DNA of 64,000 nucleotides from Saxidomus purpurata. Its lineage: Eukaryota > Mollusca > Bivalvia > Venerida > Veneridae. The stretch's first letter is position 1. Each line of letters starts with the position of its first letter. The notes beneath the pieces were generated by a model, which saw only the letters and a list, made by a program, of their open reading frames with translations, ran no database searches and was not told where the DNA came from. The stretch covers positions 45,922,699 through 45,986,698 of the forward strand of contig JAFMSR010000002.1 of NCBI GenBank assembly GCA_022818135.1, written 5' to 3'. Positions 1 to 11,800 of the stretch are shown piece after piece. Made by a program: the position numbers and the translations under genes.

Positions 1-2530
1 TTTTTGCTAATTTAAGTCAAAAAGATTTGTCTCCCTTGGGATTGAAAGGGAAGTTACTCTGTATTTAATAATTAAAGTCAGTATGATTTGTCTCCCTTTG
101 GATAAAAAAGGGAAGCAACTTTGTTTTTGCTAATTTTAGTCAATAGGATTTGTCTCCCTTGGGAAAGAAAGGGATGTAACTCTATTTTTGCAAATTTCAG
201 TCAGTACTTTTTGTCGACCTTGGGAGAAAAAGGGAAATAACTCTGTATTTCCTTACTTAGATTAATATGATTTTTGTCCTTTGGAATAGAAAGGGAGGTA
301 ATGCTGTTTTTACAAATTAAAGTCAATATTTTCTTTCTCCCTTAGTATAAAAAGGGCGACAACTCTATTTTTACTAATTTAAGTCCATACAATTTGTCTC
401 CCTTGGGATTGAAAGAGAGGTTACTCTGTTTTTACTAATTTAAGTCAGTACAATTTGTCTCCCTTTAGAGAAACAAGATGGCCCTATATCGCTCACCTTG
501 GTACAAGTCCAGACAATGTTATATACCAAATAGGTCCTACATACGTCTTTGTAAAACAAGTGAACCCCCCCTGGGCAAGATCAATTTTGACCCCAGGGGC
601 ATAATTTGAACAAACTTTGAAGAGTAAATATCAAAGCTCTAGGCCTTGTGGTTTCAGAGAAGAAGATTTTTAAAGTTTTTCCTATATAAGCCTATGTAAA
701 ACTAAGTGACCACCAGCGCGCGGTCAATTTTGACCCAGGGGTCATAATTTGAACAATCTTTGTAGAGGTCAAATAGACAATGTTACATGTCAAATATCTA
801 AGCTCTACGCCTTGTGGTTTCAGAGTAGAAGATTTTTAAAGTTTGTCCCATTTGTTGCCATAGCAACTAGAGTTCTGCATGGAATGGAATTCTTTGAACA
901 ATTTTGGTAGAGCTTCATGCAAGGAACATCTCTGCATAGTTTCATCAACATTGGCCTAGTGATTTCATAGGAGATGTCATTTGAATCAAAATGTTGACGG
1001 ACGACGGACAATCATCCATTAGAAAAGCTCACTCTGGCGAAGCCAGGTGAGCAAAAAAGGAAGCAACAGTTTTTACAAATTTAAGTCAATACCTTTTGTT
1101 TCCCTTGGGAGAAAAAGGGAGTAAACTCTGTTCTTCCTTATTAAACTGAATACAATTTGTTTCCCTTAGGATAGAAAGGGAGGCAACTCTGTTTTTTTTT
1201 TAAATTTAAGGCCATATGATTTGTCTCCTGTAGGAAAGAAAGGGACGTTGACCCGCTTTACTACTTTAAGTCAATGCGATTTGTTTCCCTTGGTATAAAA
1301 AGAAAGACAACTCTGTTTTTACTAATTTCAGGTAAAAAGATTTGACTCCCCTGGGATAGTATGGGAGGTAAGTCTGTCAGCCTAATTAAAGTCAGTATCA
1401 CATTTGTCTCCCTTGGTATAAAAAGGGAAACAACTCTGTTTTGACTAATTTAGGTCAAAACAATTTGTCTCCCTTGGGATCAACAGAGGTTACTGTTTTT
1501 ACTATAAAAAAGGGAGGCAACTCTGTTTTTGCTAATTTTGGTCAATAGGATTTGTCTCCCTTGGGATGAAATGGAGGTTACTCTGTATTTACTAATTTCA
1601 GTATGATTTGTCTCCCTAAGGAGAAAAAGGGTTAGTTTTTACAAATTTAAGTCAATGCTTTTTGTCTCCCTTGGGAGATAACTCTGTTCTTCCTAATTTA
1701 AGTTATACCATTTGTCTCTCTTGGGATAGAAAGGGAGGCTGTTTTTGCTTATTTAAGTCCATTTTTGTCTCCCGTGGGATAGAAAGGCAGGTTGCCCCGT
1801 TTCACTAATTGAAGGCAATACGATTCGTCTTCCTTGGTATAAAAAGAAAGACAAGTCGATTTTTACTAATTAAAGTTTATAAGATTTGTCTATCTTGGGA
1901 TAGTAAGGGTGGTAAGTCTGTTAGCCTTATTAAAGTTAATTTCACATTTGTCTCCCTTAGTAAGAAAAGGGAAACAACTCTGATTTTACTAATTTAGGTC
2001 AAAAACCGATGAAGGATTTCAAGTTAATTCAGTATGATTTGTCTCCTTTCTGTTTTTATAAATACCCTTGGGATTGATAGGAAGTTTACTCTGTTTTTAC
2101 AAGCTTAATTCAGTATGATTTGTCTCTTTTTGGATAAAAAGAGAAGCAACTCTGTTTTTGCTAATTTTAGTAAATAGGATTTGTCTCCCTTGGGATTGAG
2201 AGGGAGGTTACTTTTTTACACCTTTCCTATACTCTTTTCTTTGGGGCCGTTTTAATTTTTTTAGAGTTACTCTGTTTTTACAAGTTTAAGTCAGTATGAT
2301 TTGTCTCCTTTTGGGTAAAAAGGGAGGCAACTGTTTTTGCTAATTTTAGATAGGATTTGTTCCTTTTTTATAAGTAGGATTTGTCTACCTTGGGATCAAA
2401 AGGGAGGTACTATGTTCCTTGGGATTTACTTAAATTTAAGTCAGTATGATTTGTCTCCCTTTTGGGCAAAAAGGGGCAACTATGTTTTGCTATTTTTCTA
2501 CCTTGGGATCAAAGGAGTACGCGTATTTAT
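1..2530. repeat. 62 bp minisatellite array
   Basis: About 25 to 30 diverged units of 61-63 bp. Each has TTTGTCTCCCTTGGGAT, then AAAGGGAGGCAACTCTG, a T-rich stretch and TTTAAGTCAATA. CTCCCTT and AAGGGAG form a small dyad in each unit. The array is interrupted at 472-1057 by an X-family element and degrades after about 2200. Short open frames here are repeat translations, not genes. Confidence 0.9.
472..1057 (+). mobile_element. X-family element inserted in the minisatellite
   Basis: It opens with ACAAGATGGCCCTATATCGC and closes with AGCCAGGTGAGCAAAAAA. CTCACC near the start is inverted as GGTGAG near the end. The interior has units with GACCCCAGGGGCATAATTTG and AGCTCTAGGCCTTGTGG, and a short GACGGACGACGGAC run lies before the end. 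Minisatellite sequence resumes on both sides, which fixes the ends. Confidence 0.8.
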
Positions 2531-2559
2531 GTAGTTTTTTTCTCCTTTTGGGGGCGGGC

Positions 2560-3215
2560 CTACTGGTCTGTTGTAAGTTTTGTGAAAATCTTTTGCAATG
2601 TTATCATTGAAAAACTAACAATTCACTGTGCCCTTGACCCACTGACCCTAAAAAACAGTAGGGATCATCTACTCCGTATCACCAATCATCTTTTGACGTT
2701 TGAAGAATGGTATAAGAATGTGGGTGATGTAGATCTAAAGATACTGAGTAGAAAAGATTTTCAAAGTTCGGGTCACTGTGACCTTGACCCATTGACCCCA
2801 AAATCAATAGGGATCATCATGTTACAGGAAACCTTCTAAGCAAGTTTAATGAAAACTGTGACCTGTAGAGTGTTATCAAGGAAAATCTAACACTGACACC
2901 AAAAACAATAGGGATCTTCTACACGTTGCAGGGATCCCTCTGAGCATGTTTGATGAAAGTTAAATGAAAATTGTGACCTGTAGAATGTTGTCAAATAATT
3001 GCTAGGTCACTCTGAACCTATACCATTGACCCCCAAAACAATAGGGAACATAAACAAGTTGCAGGGATCCTTATCAGGAAGTTTCATCAGTCAAATGAAA
3101 ATTGTGACCTGAAAAGCGTTATCAAAGGAGTTTACAGACAGACAGATGGCAGACAAACCACCATGGCATAAGCTCTGCTGGACTTCCCCCAGTAGAGCTA
3201 AAAAGAAGACATTAG
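2560..3215 (+). repeat. Interspersed repeat element with internal units
   Basis: Three to four diverged units share TGACCTTGACCCATTGACCC, CAATAGGGATCATC and TGAAAACTGTGACCTG. The stretch ends with GACAGACAGATGG and AGAGCTAAAAAG, resembling the 3' end of the X and W families. An inverted fragment of the same repeat lies at about 3350-3480. The 125-residue open frame at 2462-2839 is repeat sequence. Confidence 0.6.
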
Positions 3216-3570
3216 GGCTTAATCGGGCCTTATTTTTCTTGAAGGATCATCTGAAGCCATGGATGCCACAGTTATGACATTTCTTTTATCAATTCATGAA
3301 AAGAACTTTCATTAGTCATACCTGTAATACTTTGTCATTGTAGGATCCAGATTTTGAGCTCTACTTGACAAAGTCAAGCAGAGCTTATGCCATGGTGGTT
3401 TGTCCGTCCTCTGTAAACTTTTCCTTGATAACGCTCTACAGGTTGCAATTTTCATTTGACTTTTTATTAGCCCTAATAACTGCACTCCCATCACTGCTTG
3501 AAATATCAACTTCATCACTTAATTATTTAGTCATGCTCTGAACAAGCTTATTTCATAAATGGGGACAATC

Positions 3571-4876
3571 AACAAGAGGGCCAAGATGGCCTAATATCGC
3601 TCACCTTGGTACAAGTCCACATGCCTGGTGGAAGATCACTAGATAATGTTATATACCAAATAAGTTTTCCTATATATGCCTTTGTAAAACAAATTATCCC
3701 CCCCGAGCAAGGTCAATTTTGACCCTAGGGGCATAATTTGAACAAACTTTGAAGAGGTCTACTAGGCAATGCTACATGCCAAATATCTAAGCTCTAGGCC
3801 TTGTGGTTTCAGAGAAAAAGGTTTTTAAAGTTTTCCCTATATAAGCCTATGTAAAACTAAGTGACCCCCGGTGCGGGGTCAATTTTGACCCGGGGGTCAT
3901 AATTTGAACAATATTGGTAGAGGTCCACTAGCCAATGCTATATGCCAAATATCTAAGCTCTAGGCCTTGTGGTTTCAAAGAAGAAGATTTTTAAAGTTTT
4001 TACTATATAAGCCTATGTAAAACTAAGTGACCCCCGTGCGGGGTCAATTTTGATCCGAGGGTCATAATTTGAACAATCTTGGTAGAGGTCCACTAGCCAA
4101 TGCTACATGCCAAATATCTAAGCTCTAGGCCTTGTGGTTTCAGAGAATATTTTAAAGTTTTTCCTACATAAGCCTATGTAAAACTAAGTGACCCCCCGTG
4201 TGGGGTCAATTTTGATCCGGGGCTCATAATTTGAACAATCTTGGTAGAGGTCCTCTAGCCAATGCTACATGCCAAATAAAATATCTAAGCTCTAGGCCTT
4301 GTGGTTTCAGAGAAGAAGATTTTTAAAAGTTTTCCTATATATTCCTATGCAAACCTAAGTGACCCCCGGTGCGGGGTCCATTTTGACCCGGGGGTCATAA
4401 TTTGAACAACCTTGGTAGAGGTCTACTAGACAATGCTACATGCCAAATATCTTAGCTCTAGGCCTCGTGGTGTCAGAGAAGAACATTTTTAAAGTTTTTC
4501 CTATATATGCCTATGCAAAAACTAAGTGCCCCACCGGGCGTGGTCAATTTTGACCCGGGGTCATAATTTGAACAATCTTGGTAGAGGTCCACTAGACAAT
4601 GCTACATGCCAAATATCTAAGCTCTATGCCTTGTGGTTTCAGAGAAGAAGATTTTTAAAGTTTTTCCTATTTGTTGCCATAGCAACCAGAGTTCTGCATG
4701 GAATGGAATTCTTTGAACAATTTTGGTAGAGCTTCATGCAAGGAACATTCCTGCATAGTTTTAGCAACATTGGCCAAGGGGTTTCAGAGGAGATGTCATT
4801 TGAATCAAAATGTTGACGGACGACGGACAATCATCGATCAGAAAAGCTCACCCTGGCGTAGCCAGATGAGCTAAAA
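3571..4876 (+). mobile_element. X-family element with about 7 internal units
   Basis: The 5' end is AACAAGAGGGCCAAGATGGC followed by CGCTCACCTTGG. The interior is a head-to-tail array of about 165 bp units (GGGGTCAATTTTGACCCGGG, CATAATTTGAACAATCTTGG, AGCTCTAGGCCTTGTGG). The 3' end has GACGGACGACGGAC and GAGCTAAAAAG. It ends with the same non-tandem segment as the copy at 472-1057 (GTTCTGCATGGAATGG). Confidence 0.85.
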
Positions 4877-5568
4877 AGTGGACAAAGGTATGGGTTTTTT
4901 TTGTATCTGCAGTTCATTTTAATGACCTGTATCAATTTGTGAAGTATCAAATCTAACCCTTCAATACTTGAAGAGTTATTCTCCAGACAAGAGTAAGACA
5001 GACAGATGGACAAAATTGTGACAATATAGAAACTGAAAACTACTACATTTAAGGGAAGCACGGTAACATTTATTATCACTTACAAATCACACAAAATTCA
5101 AATCAAAAGTATTTCATCACAAACTTAAAACACTACAAAAAATAACAAAACACAAATAGAAAAGCATGTAACAAGTGATTATGTAAGAGTGGGTTTATAA
5201 GCACATAAAAGTTAATAGCATCTAACTACTACTTTAAAATGCAGATATAAATGCCCTGATGAACACAAGTTGCCAGAATATCACTCATACTGTTATAAAG
5301 CATTTATCTTTCTTACTTCTTGTAAGAACAGACACAAAGTCTTGAGGAAGCATACAACCATATGTTACTTCATAACAAAAACATAAGGAAACTTGCAGGA
5401 AGTTTCCACAGTCTTACACAATCTGGTGTTGTAGTCGGTTGAATTGGTGGGCGTAGTCTTTCACTGTTTTGAAACAACTTTAGTTGAAGCAAGTTAAATT
5501 TGTCACATCCCTGTAAATGTCTAACCAATTATAAAATTATTGATCCTTCTTTGTTTCATGTCAATGAT
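4877..5568. other. AT-rich intergenic sequence, nothing recognised
   Basis: No coding or repeat structure could be supported here. The open frame at 4831-5079 runs into the X element end and has no family resemblance. Confidence 0.4.
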
Positions 5569-6902
5569 TAGTCTGGTGTTACCTGCCCCTACCCATACGG
5601 TACAGGTCAGTCAAAGCTCAATAATGGTGGTGCCCACACAATAAAAAAGTACATTGAGTTGATAGGGGGTTTTATGTAGGTGATCATTAAATGAAGTTAC
5701 TTGTCTGAAATATGGAACACTTACTGGTCCAACTTTTGCAACGTTAACAGATTGAGCACACAGGTGAGTGTAGCGTACCAGAGACCAATACAGTGATTTT
5801 TAGTTCAAAATAGCCTACTTACTATAATCAATAAGAAGGTAAACAACACCGTTTACACATCGACCCACTTTCAGCCTTAATTACTTCATCTAGAATAATG
5901 CATATTTATTAAAACCCATTGCATATATAGCATAAATGTTTTTCATTTCCGTAAAAGTTTACTTCAAGGCCCAAAAGCAAACCGTTTTGAAATAACGACT
6001 GATAATTGCCGATTTTTTTTACATTTTTCGTCAACCCGAATAAATGTCACACATTTCTAACACTGAATTCTTCCCTTTTAACAAGCTTTTAAACAATCTC
6101 GCCTTGTGTCATCCAAATATTACACACAACACCTGGAGAAATTGATTTGATAAATATTTCCACAAGCTTTACAGTTTTAATACGATCCGTTAATACAGTA
6201 TTCATTTTATTTCGTTGATATATTTTGTAAACATATACATGCAGCCATACTGATAATGGGAAAAACCAGTTTCCATACTGTATCGATCGGCCAGGTCTTA
6301 CCAAGTCTAGGTTACACATCACTAATACATGTCTATGGAATACTGAGCTCTAGTAGCAGTGTTGTGCCGTTCTTGTGTATGTCCACAGTGACGGTTGCAC
6401 ACTGGAAAATAGACGTACCGAAATGTGTGAGATTTATTCGAGTTGGCGAAAAATGGTAAAAATTTGGGAAACTATCAGTCGCTGTTACAAAACGGTTTGC
6501 ATTTGGACCTTGAAGTAAACGTTTACGGAAAATATAATTACGTTAGGTATATATGCAATAGGTTTTGATAAATATGCACTATTCTGTATGAAGTAATTGA
6601 AGCTGAAACTGGGTCTATGTGCGAACTGTGTTGTTTACCTTCTTATTGATATATAGTCATTAGGCTATTTTTATCTAACATTCACTGTTTGGGTCCCTGG
6701 TACGCTACACTCACCTGTGATTGAGCATTCCAATAACCTTTTACCTCTTAAAACTGTCAAAAACTATTTCAAGTAAACACATTAGTTTTGAATGATCAAT
6801 ACTTTTATGATTTTCACTATATAAACAGTATACTTTTGAGCTGCCATTATTGAGCTTCGCCTGACGTACTGTAGCATGCCAGTACGACAGGGAACCAGAC
6901 TA
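5569..6902. mobile_element. TIR DNA transposon (copy A) carrying a nested element
   Basis: Ends are TAGTCTGGT and ACCAGACTA, with further imperfect inverted sequence (AAGCTCAATAATGG near 5609, CCATTATTGAGCTT near 6843). GTCAATGA occurs at 5560-5567 and again at 6903-6910, an 8 bp candidate target duplication with one extra T on the left. No transposase frame is seen, so it is non-autonomous. The 8 bp duplication favours the hAT superfamily. A second element fills 5759-6719. Confidence 0.8.
5759..6719. mobile_element. Nested hAT-like non-autonomous transposon, 961 bp
   Basis: Perfect 23 bp terminal inverted repeats begin CACAGGTGAGTGTAGCGTAC. They continue as a long imperfect inverted repeat reaching about 6000 and 6475 (GTAAACAACAC / GTGTTGTTTAC; CAAACCGTTTTG / CAAAACGGTTTG). 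ATTGAGCA directly flanks both sides (5751-5758, 6720-6727). The related element at 13364-15059 has a single ATTGAGCA at the same place and no insert. Open frames inside (6089-6322, 6256-6459) overlap on opposite strands and look non-coding. Confidence 0.85.
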
Positions 6903-6910
6903 GTCAATGA

Positions 6911-7960
6911 ATTGGAGTGTCTTTAATTGACAGAAGAAAAGCCAAATAAAAACACATTAAACATCTGACAATATAACCCAATATACAATAATTGACATTT
7001 TTGCATGGTTTACTTCACTATATCATTTACTGTTATATTATAAAGGTAGTTAGTCACTAGGATCTGAAGTCATGTACAACACTTTAAGTATGTCTGCATA
7101 TTACAGCTTCCCTTTACAGATCAGCTTGAAAAGAGTTAAGGACCCAATACAAGAAGGTACAAGAAGTAATGTATTTCTGTATAGGACAACTAGCCAGAGT
7201 AATATAGAGCTGGTACTGTGATTTCTTCTGTTACAATGCAAACATTTTTACAAAACAGTTTTTGCAATATTTCTTCTTCAAAATAATACACAAATATGAC
7301 TTCTGATGATTAATTGCTGAAGGTTACACAACCTGGTCATCACACACATACTAGATGTGTCCGTACAGATGACAGAACATTGGTAGTTCCCTGTGGCTGT
7401 GTCATACTAAAGACAAAGAATGGCTACCGAGAGCCCCCTTGCTTGACCCCTCATTATTAAAAGTAGTGTCAGGGTTGTTGTGTTAAGGGAAAGGTGAGGC
7501 TAGCATGCTGAAAACTGGTTTACGCACACAGTTCATTACCAACATTCCGGGTAACAGGTGTTACCCAAAATCCATAACCAACATCCCGGGTAACAGGTGT
7601 TAACCTTATATTCAACCTATTACTTTACTTGTTTGTTGAATACTTTGTGAAGTATCATAGTGCTATTATGTACGTGACTTTCTCTACTTGTTGCGCTTGA
7701 CAAAAGCCGTTCTATTGTATAATATAGTTACTATTTAAAGCTGTAATGTGTACCTTGTCTGCTGCCTTTTCTAAAATAAATCATTTTATTTCATGCTAAC
7801 TAATGAAATACTGTGTTATGTCAGTGAAATATACAGTGATGATATAGATATCATATCAGTCACAGTGTGGCTGATATAGGTCTGCCGGAACTACTTTTTT
7901 CAGTGGTGCATATACATATTTTAGCTTTTGTTTTAATATCAAGAATAAAATAAAAAGAAA
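6911..7960. other. AT-rich intergenic sequence
   Basis: No gene seen. A short direct duplication lies at about 7510-7605 (CCGGGTAACAGGTGTTA twice). Confidence 0.4.
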
Positions 7961-8109
7961 ATTTGTTTGTTTTGGGTGGGTATGGAATACATCTCAACTC
8001 TAAGTGATACAATTTTCACATTTTACCTCGTGCTTCGCGCTCGTGGAAATATTACAATTGTATCACTTCTCAATGAGATATATTCCATATCCACTCAAAA
8101 CAAACAAAT
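7961..8109. mobile_element. Fold-back (hairpin) element, 149 bp
   Basis: The left arm ATTTGTTTGTTTTGGGTGG pairs with the right arm CCACTCAAAACAAACAAAT. Pairing continues inward through TATGGAATA/TATTCCATA and GTGATACAATTTT/AATTGTATCAC to a GC-rich turn (CGTGCTTCGCGCTCG). The whole stretch could form one hairpin. This is typical of a small MITE; no target duplication is clear. Confidence 0.75.
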
Positions 8110-8845
8110 ATCCTCTATGTAAATATTACCGAAATTACAGTACTATTGAGCAATGCTAGGTTAATGCTTAAAATGTAAATGCTCGTAACTCTTCTCTTAC
8201 TGTATGAAATTACTAACATGCAAGGTGCACTTCTTCCAATGTTGATAAACGTTTCTTTTGTAAATTGTTATGACCATACAATTTTGCACAACACAAAAAT
8301 AAAGGACAGACAAACACACACATAGCCCAACAATTGCAACTATATATAGCCTTTGGGCATATAAAGAAAATTTCAACAATGTCCAAATTAAAAAAATTTG
8401 ATTCAAACAACCATGTTCAACATGTTTAATACATTTGATTTATCAATTCCCTGACTGTCTTTGAACACATGTTTTTAATACACCCTATAATCCTAATCCG
8501 TCTGCTCTCTACACTTGGTACTTATAAACACACATTAGATTTTCTACTATCATTTTACTGTAAAGCAGGTTTATCACTTTTGGTTAATACACATCAAACT
8601 TTTACTACTTGTAGTAAAATTTAAGGCAAATATTTCAGAAAGCATAAAAAAACCATTGTATAATGCTCTTTTCTGGTACTCATACGTAATTCCATGAAAT
8701 TTGAGAAAATTTGTGTTGTGTGTTTTAAAATGTACTTAGTATAGACTATAAATATACTGGCGTCTTTTCTTGGAATTTTCTTGCAGTGAAAAGCTTTCCA
8801 TCAGCAGACAGCTTCCGTTCATCTGTCATAATGAATAAATTCTCC
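8110..8845. other. AT-rich sequence downstream of TFAM
   Basis: It presumably contains the TFAM 3' UTR next to the stop codon at 8846. No poly(A) signal was assigned and no repeat was recognised. Confidence 0.35.
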
Positions 8846-11800
8846 TCAATCAGAGTCTGAACTATAGAAATCCTTCCTTAATTTCTTGCTTTCACTTTCC
8901 TCGTCTGCAAACCGAACTTTTTTCTTTGGAGTGGATTTGTCTCCGTTTCCTGACTTTAAACTAGAGGCCTTAGTAGATTTCACGGGAGATTTCTTAGCAA
9001 CACTTTTCTTTGTCCTTGTAGACTTTGCTTTCTTGGAGGACGTTCTTTTCACTGGAGATTTCTTTGTTCCAGCTGCTGCCCTTGCAGTTTTGCGTACTGC
9101 AGTCTGGTGCTTTTGCAGTGTTCCTTTCCTGACCAATTTCTCTTTACCTTCTGCAATCATATTTTGTTCCCATTTCTGCATCTCTTTGTTATAACTCTCC
9201 CTTTCTTCTTCGGCAAGACGTCTATATACCTGCAAAAACGACAAATTTGTTTTACTTGGAGAGGTACCAAAAGATAATCATTAACATACATGTACAGGAC
9301 ACGATGGCCTTGTCGCACAACCGAGTTATCTGCAGCTCCATAATTTGAGTCGGGGGCATTCTTTTTCTATTGTTGATTGTAGGAAGGGGAATAACTGTTA
9401 TCTTATTTTAGTTCTTAGAAGAAAAACAAGAGGTGTCCCTCACAAGTGACTAATGCCCCCTAAAGAGATGTCTCACAGTCTTTGTCATCTACATGTGCTC
9501 AATAATTGCGGTATGTAATTTCACTGGAGATTTCTTTGCAACACTTTTCTTTGTCCATGCAACATATCAGCTTGATGTGCTAGACATTTGTGCCAAGTTA
9601 TTTTTAAATCAATCAATGCATGACAAAGTTATAGACTGGACACGAATGTGTGCATATATAGAGGATTCCATTACCTTCAAACTATAAGTGTGACCTTGAC
9701 CTTTGAGGTAGGGACGTGGGTCTTGCATGCGACAAGTCATCTTGATGTGCTAGACATTTGAGCCAAGTTATTTTAAAATCCTTCAATGATTGAAAAAGTT
9801 CTAGTCCGGACACAAATGTGTGCATATATAGAGGATTCCATTACCTTCAAACTCTAAGCGTGACCTTGACCTTTGAGTTAGGGATGTGGGTCTTGCATGC
9901 GACACGTCGTCTTGATGTGCTAGACATTTGTGCCAAGTTATTTTAAAATCCTTCAGTGCATGACAAAGTTACAGTCCGGGCACGAAGGTGCGTATATACC
10001 AACTCTATACAGGATTTGTGCCAAGTTATTTTAAAATCCTTCAGTGCATGACAAAGTTCTAGTCCGGGCACGAATGTGTGCATATATACAGGATTGCAGT
10101 GTGACCTTGACCTTTGAGGTAGGACTTGGGTCTTGCATGCGACACGTCTTGATGTGCTAGACATTTGTGCCAAGTTATTTTAAAATCCTTCAATGCATGA
10201 CAAAGTTATAGTCCGGACACGAATGTGTGCATATATAGAGGATTCCATTACCTTCAAACTCTAAGTGTGACCTTGACCTTTGAGGTAGGGACATGGGTCT
10301 TGCATGCGACATGTCATCTTGATGTGCTAGACATTTGTGCCAAGTTATTTTAAAATCCTTCAATGCATGACAAAGTTACAGTCCAGACACGAATTTGTAA
10401 GTGGGGATGCACAGACAGACGGACGGACAGACAGACAGTGCAATTTTAATATGCCACCCTTCGGGAGCATAATAAAATAAATATGTACCTCTTTCTCTGC
10501 ATCAGGCAATTTTTTCCATCGCTCTGCACACTCTGACAGATTCTGAAAATATAGAAAGGTGGTATCTAATGATTTTAATCTGTAATTTCGTAATGCAATG
10601 AAACCAGGTTTTTAACATAACCAACAGAAGCTTTTTTTTTATTTTTAAAGAAAACTAGAGCTATCACTAAATGTGATGAATACCCCCAAAAGACTGCTTT
10701 ATAAACTGAGGTATTTCGTAGTAACAGAATACCTTGCAAAAAAAAACTAAAATAGAGATATTGTTTTTGGCAATAACTCTGTAATTAGTCAAGATTGAGT
10801 TATGGTTCTTGTACACTGCACTTCCTCTCATTGTGCTGGACCATTGTATGAAGTTGTATTGCATTCCAACCAGTAGTTTTCAAGTTATGCTCTGCGAAAA
10901 GGAAAAGTAACAAGAGCTGTCAGTAGGACAGCGCGCTCGACATTTTAGTGCTTGCCTATAAATCAAAACTTTGACAGTTAAGGGCACACAAGACTTTAAC
11001 TAGGAATTTCTAAGTACAAATAAAGAAACATTTTCACAGAGTTATCTTCTCTTGCTTACAGATAGGTGTCATGATGGTACATATGTACTCCAACTTTCAA
11101 AGTAATATCTCAAATGGTTAAGTCAACAAGTGGACAAGAATGAAAATTTTAACCAGGTTTCTAAGTCAAAAAGGGTCATAATTTAAATAAAATCCTTGAC
11201 AGAATTACCTTCTCCTGCCCATGTTTTGGGATCATGATGGTAAACAAGTATTCCAACTTTCAAATTAATATCTCAAACAGTTTAGTCAAAAAGTGGACTG
11301 GTACGAAAAACTTAACCAAGATTCCAAGTCAATAAAGGGCCTTAATTTTTAAAATAAATCCCTGACAGAGTTACCTTCTCTTGCCTACAGACTGGGGTAA
11401 TGATGTAAACAAGCATTCAAAGTTTCAAAGCAATATCTCAAAGGATTAAGGCAATAAGTGGATTTTACCCATATTCAATGTATTTTCTAAGTAAAAAAAG
11501 GGCATAATTCTGTCAAAAACTTTTACAGACTTATGAACTCTTGTCTGTTGATGTAGGTCATGATGGTTAACAAGTATGGTTAGTTTCAAAGCAATACCTC
11601 CAATGGTTTTGAAATAAAGTGAGGTGGTACGAAAAACTTAACTAAGCTCAATTACACTTTCTAAGTCAAAAAAGGGCCATAATTCTGTCAAAAACCTTGA
11701 CAGAGTTATGTACTCTTGTCTGTAGATGGAGGTTATGATGGTAAACAAGTATGGTAAGTTTCAAAGCCATACCTCTAATACTTTTGAAATAAAGTGGGGT

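Noticed and set aside
2462..2839. 125-residue plus-strand open frame
   Set aside because: It overlaps tandem repeat units with GACCTTGACCC and has no splice signals or family resemblance.
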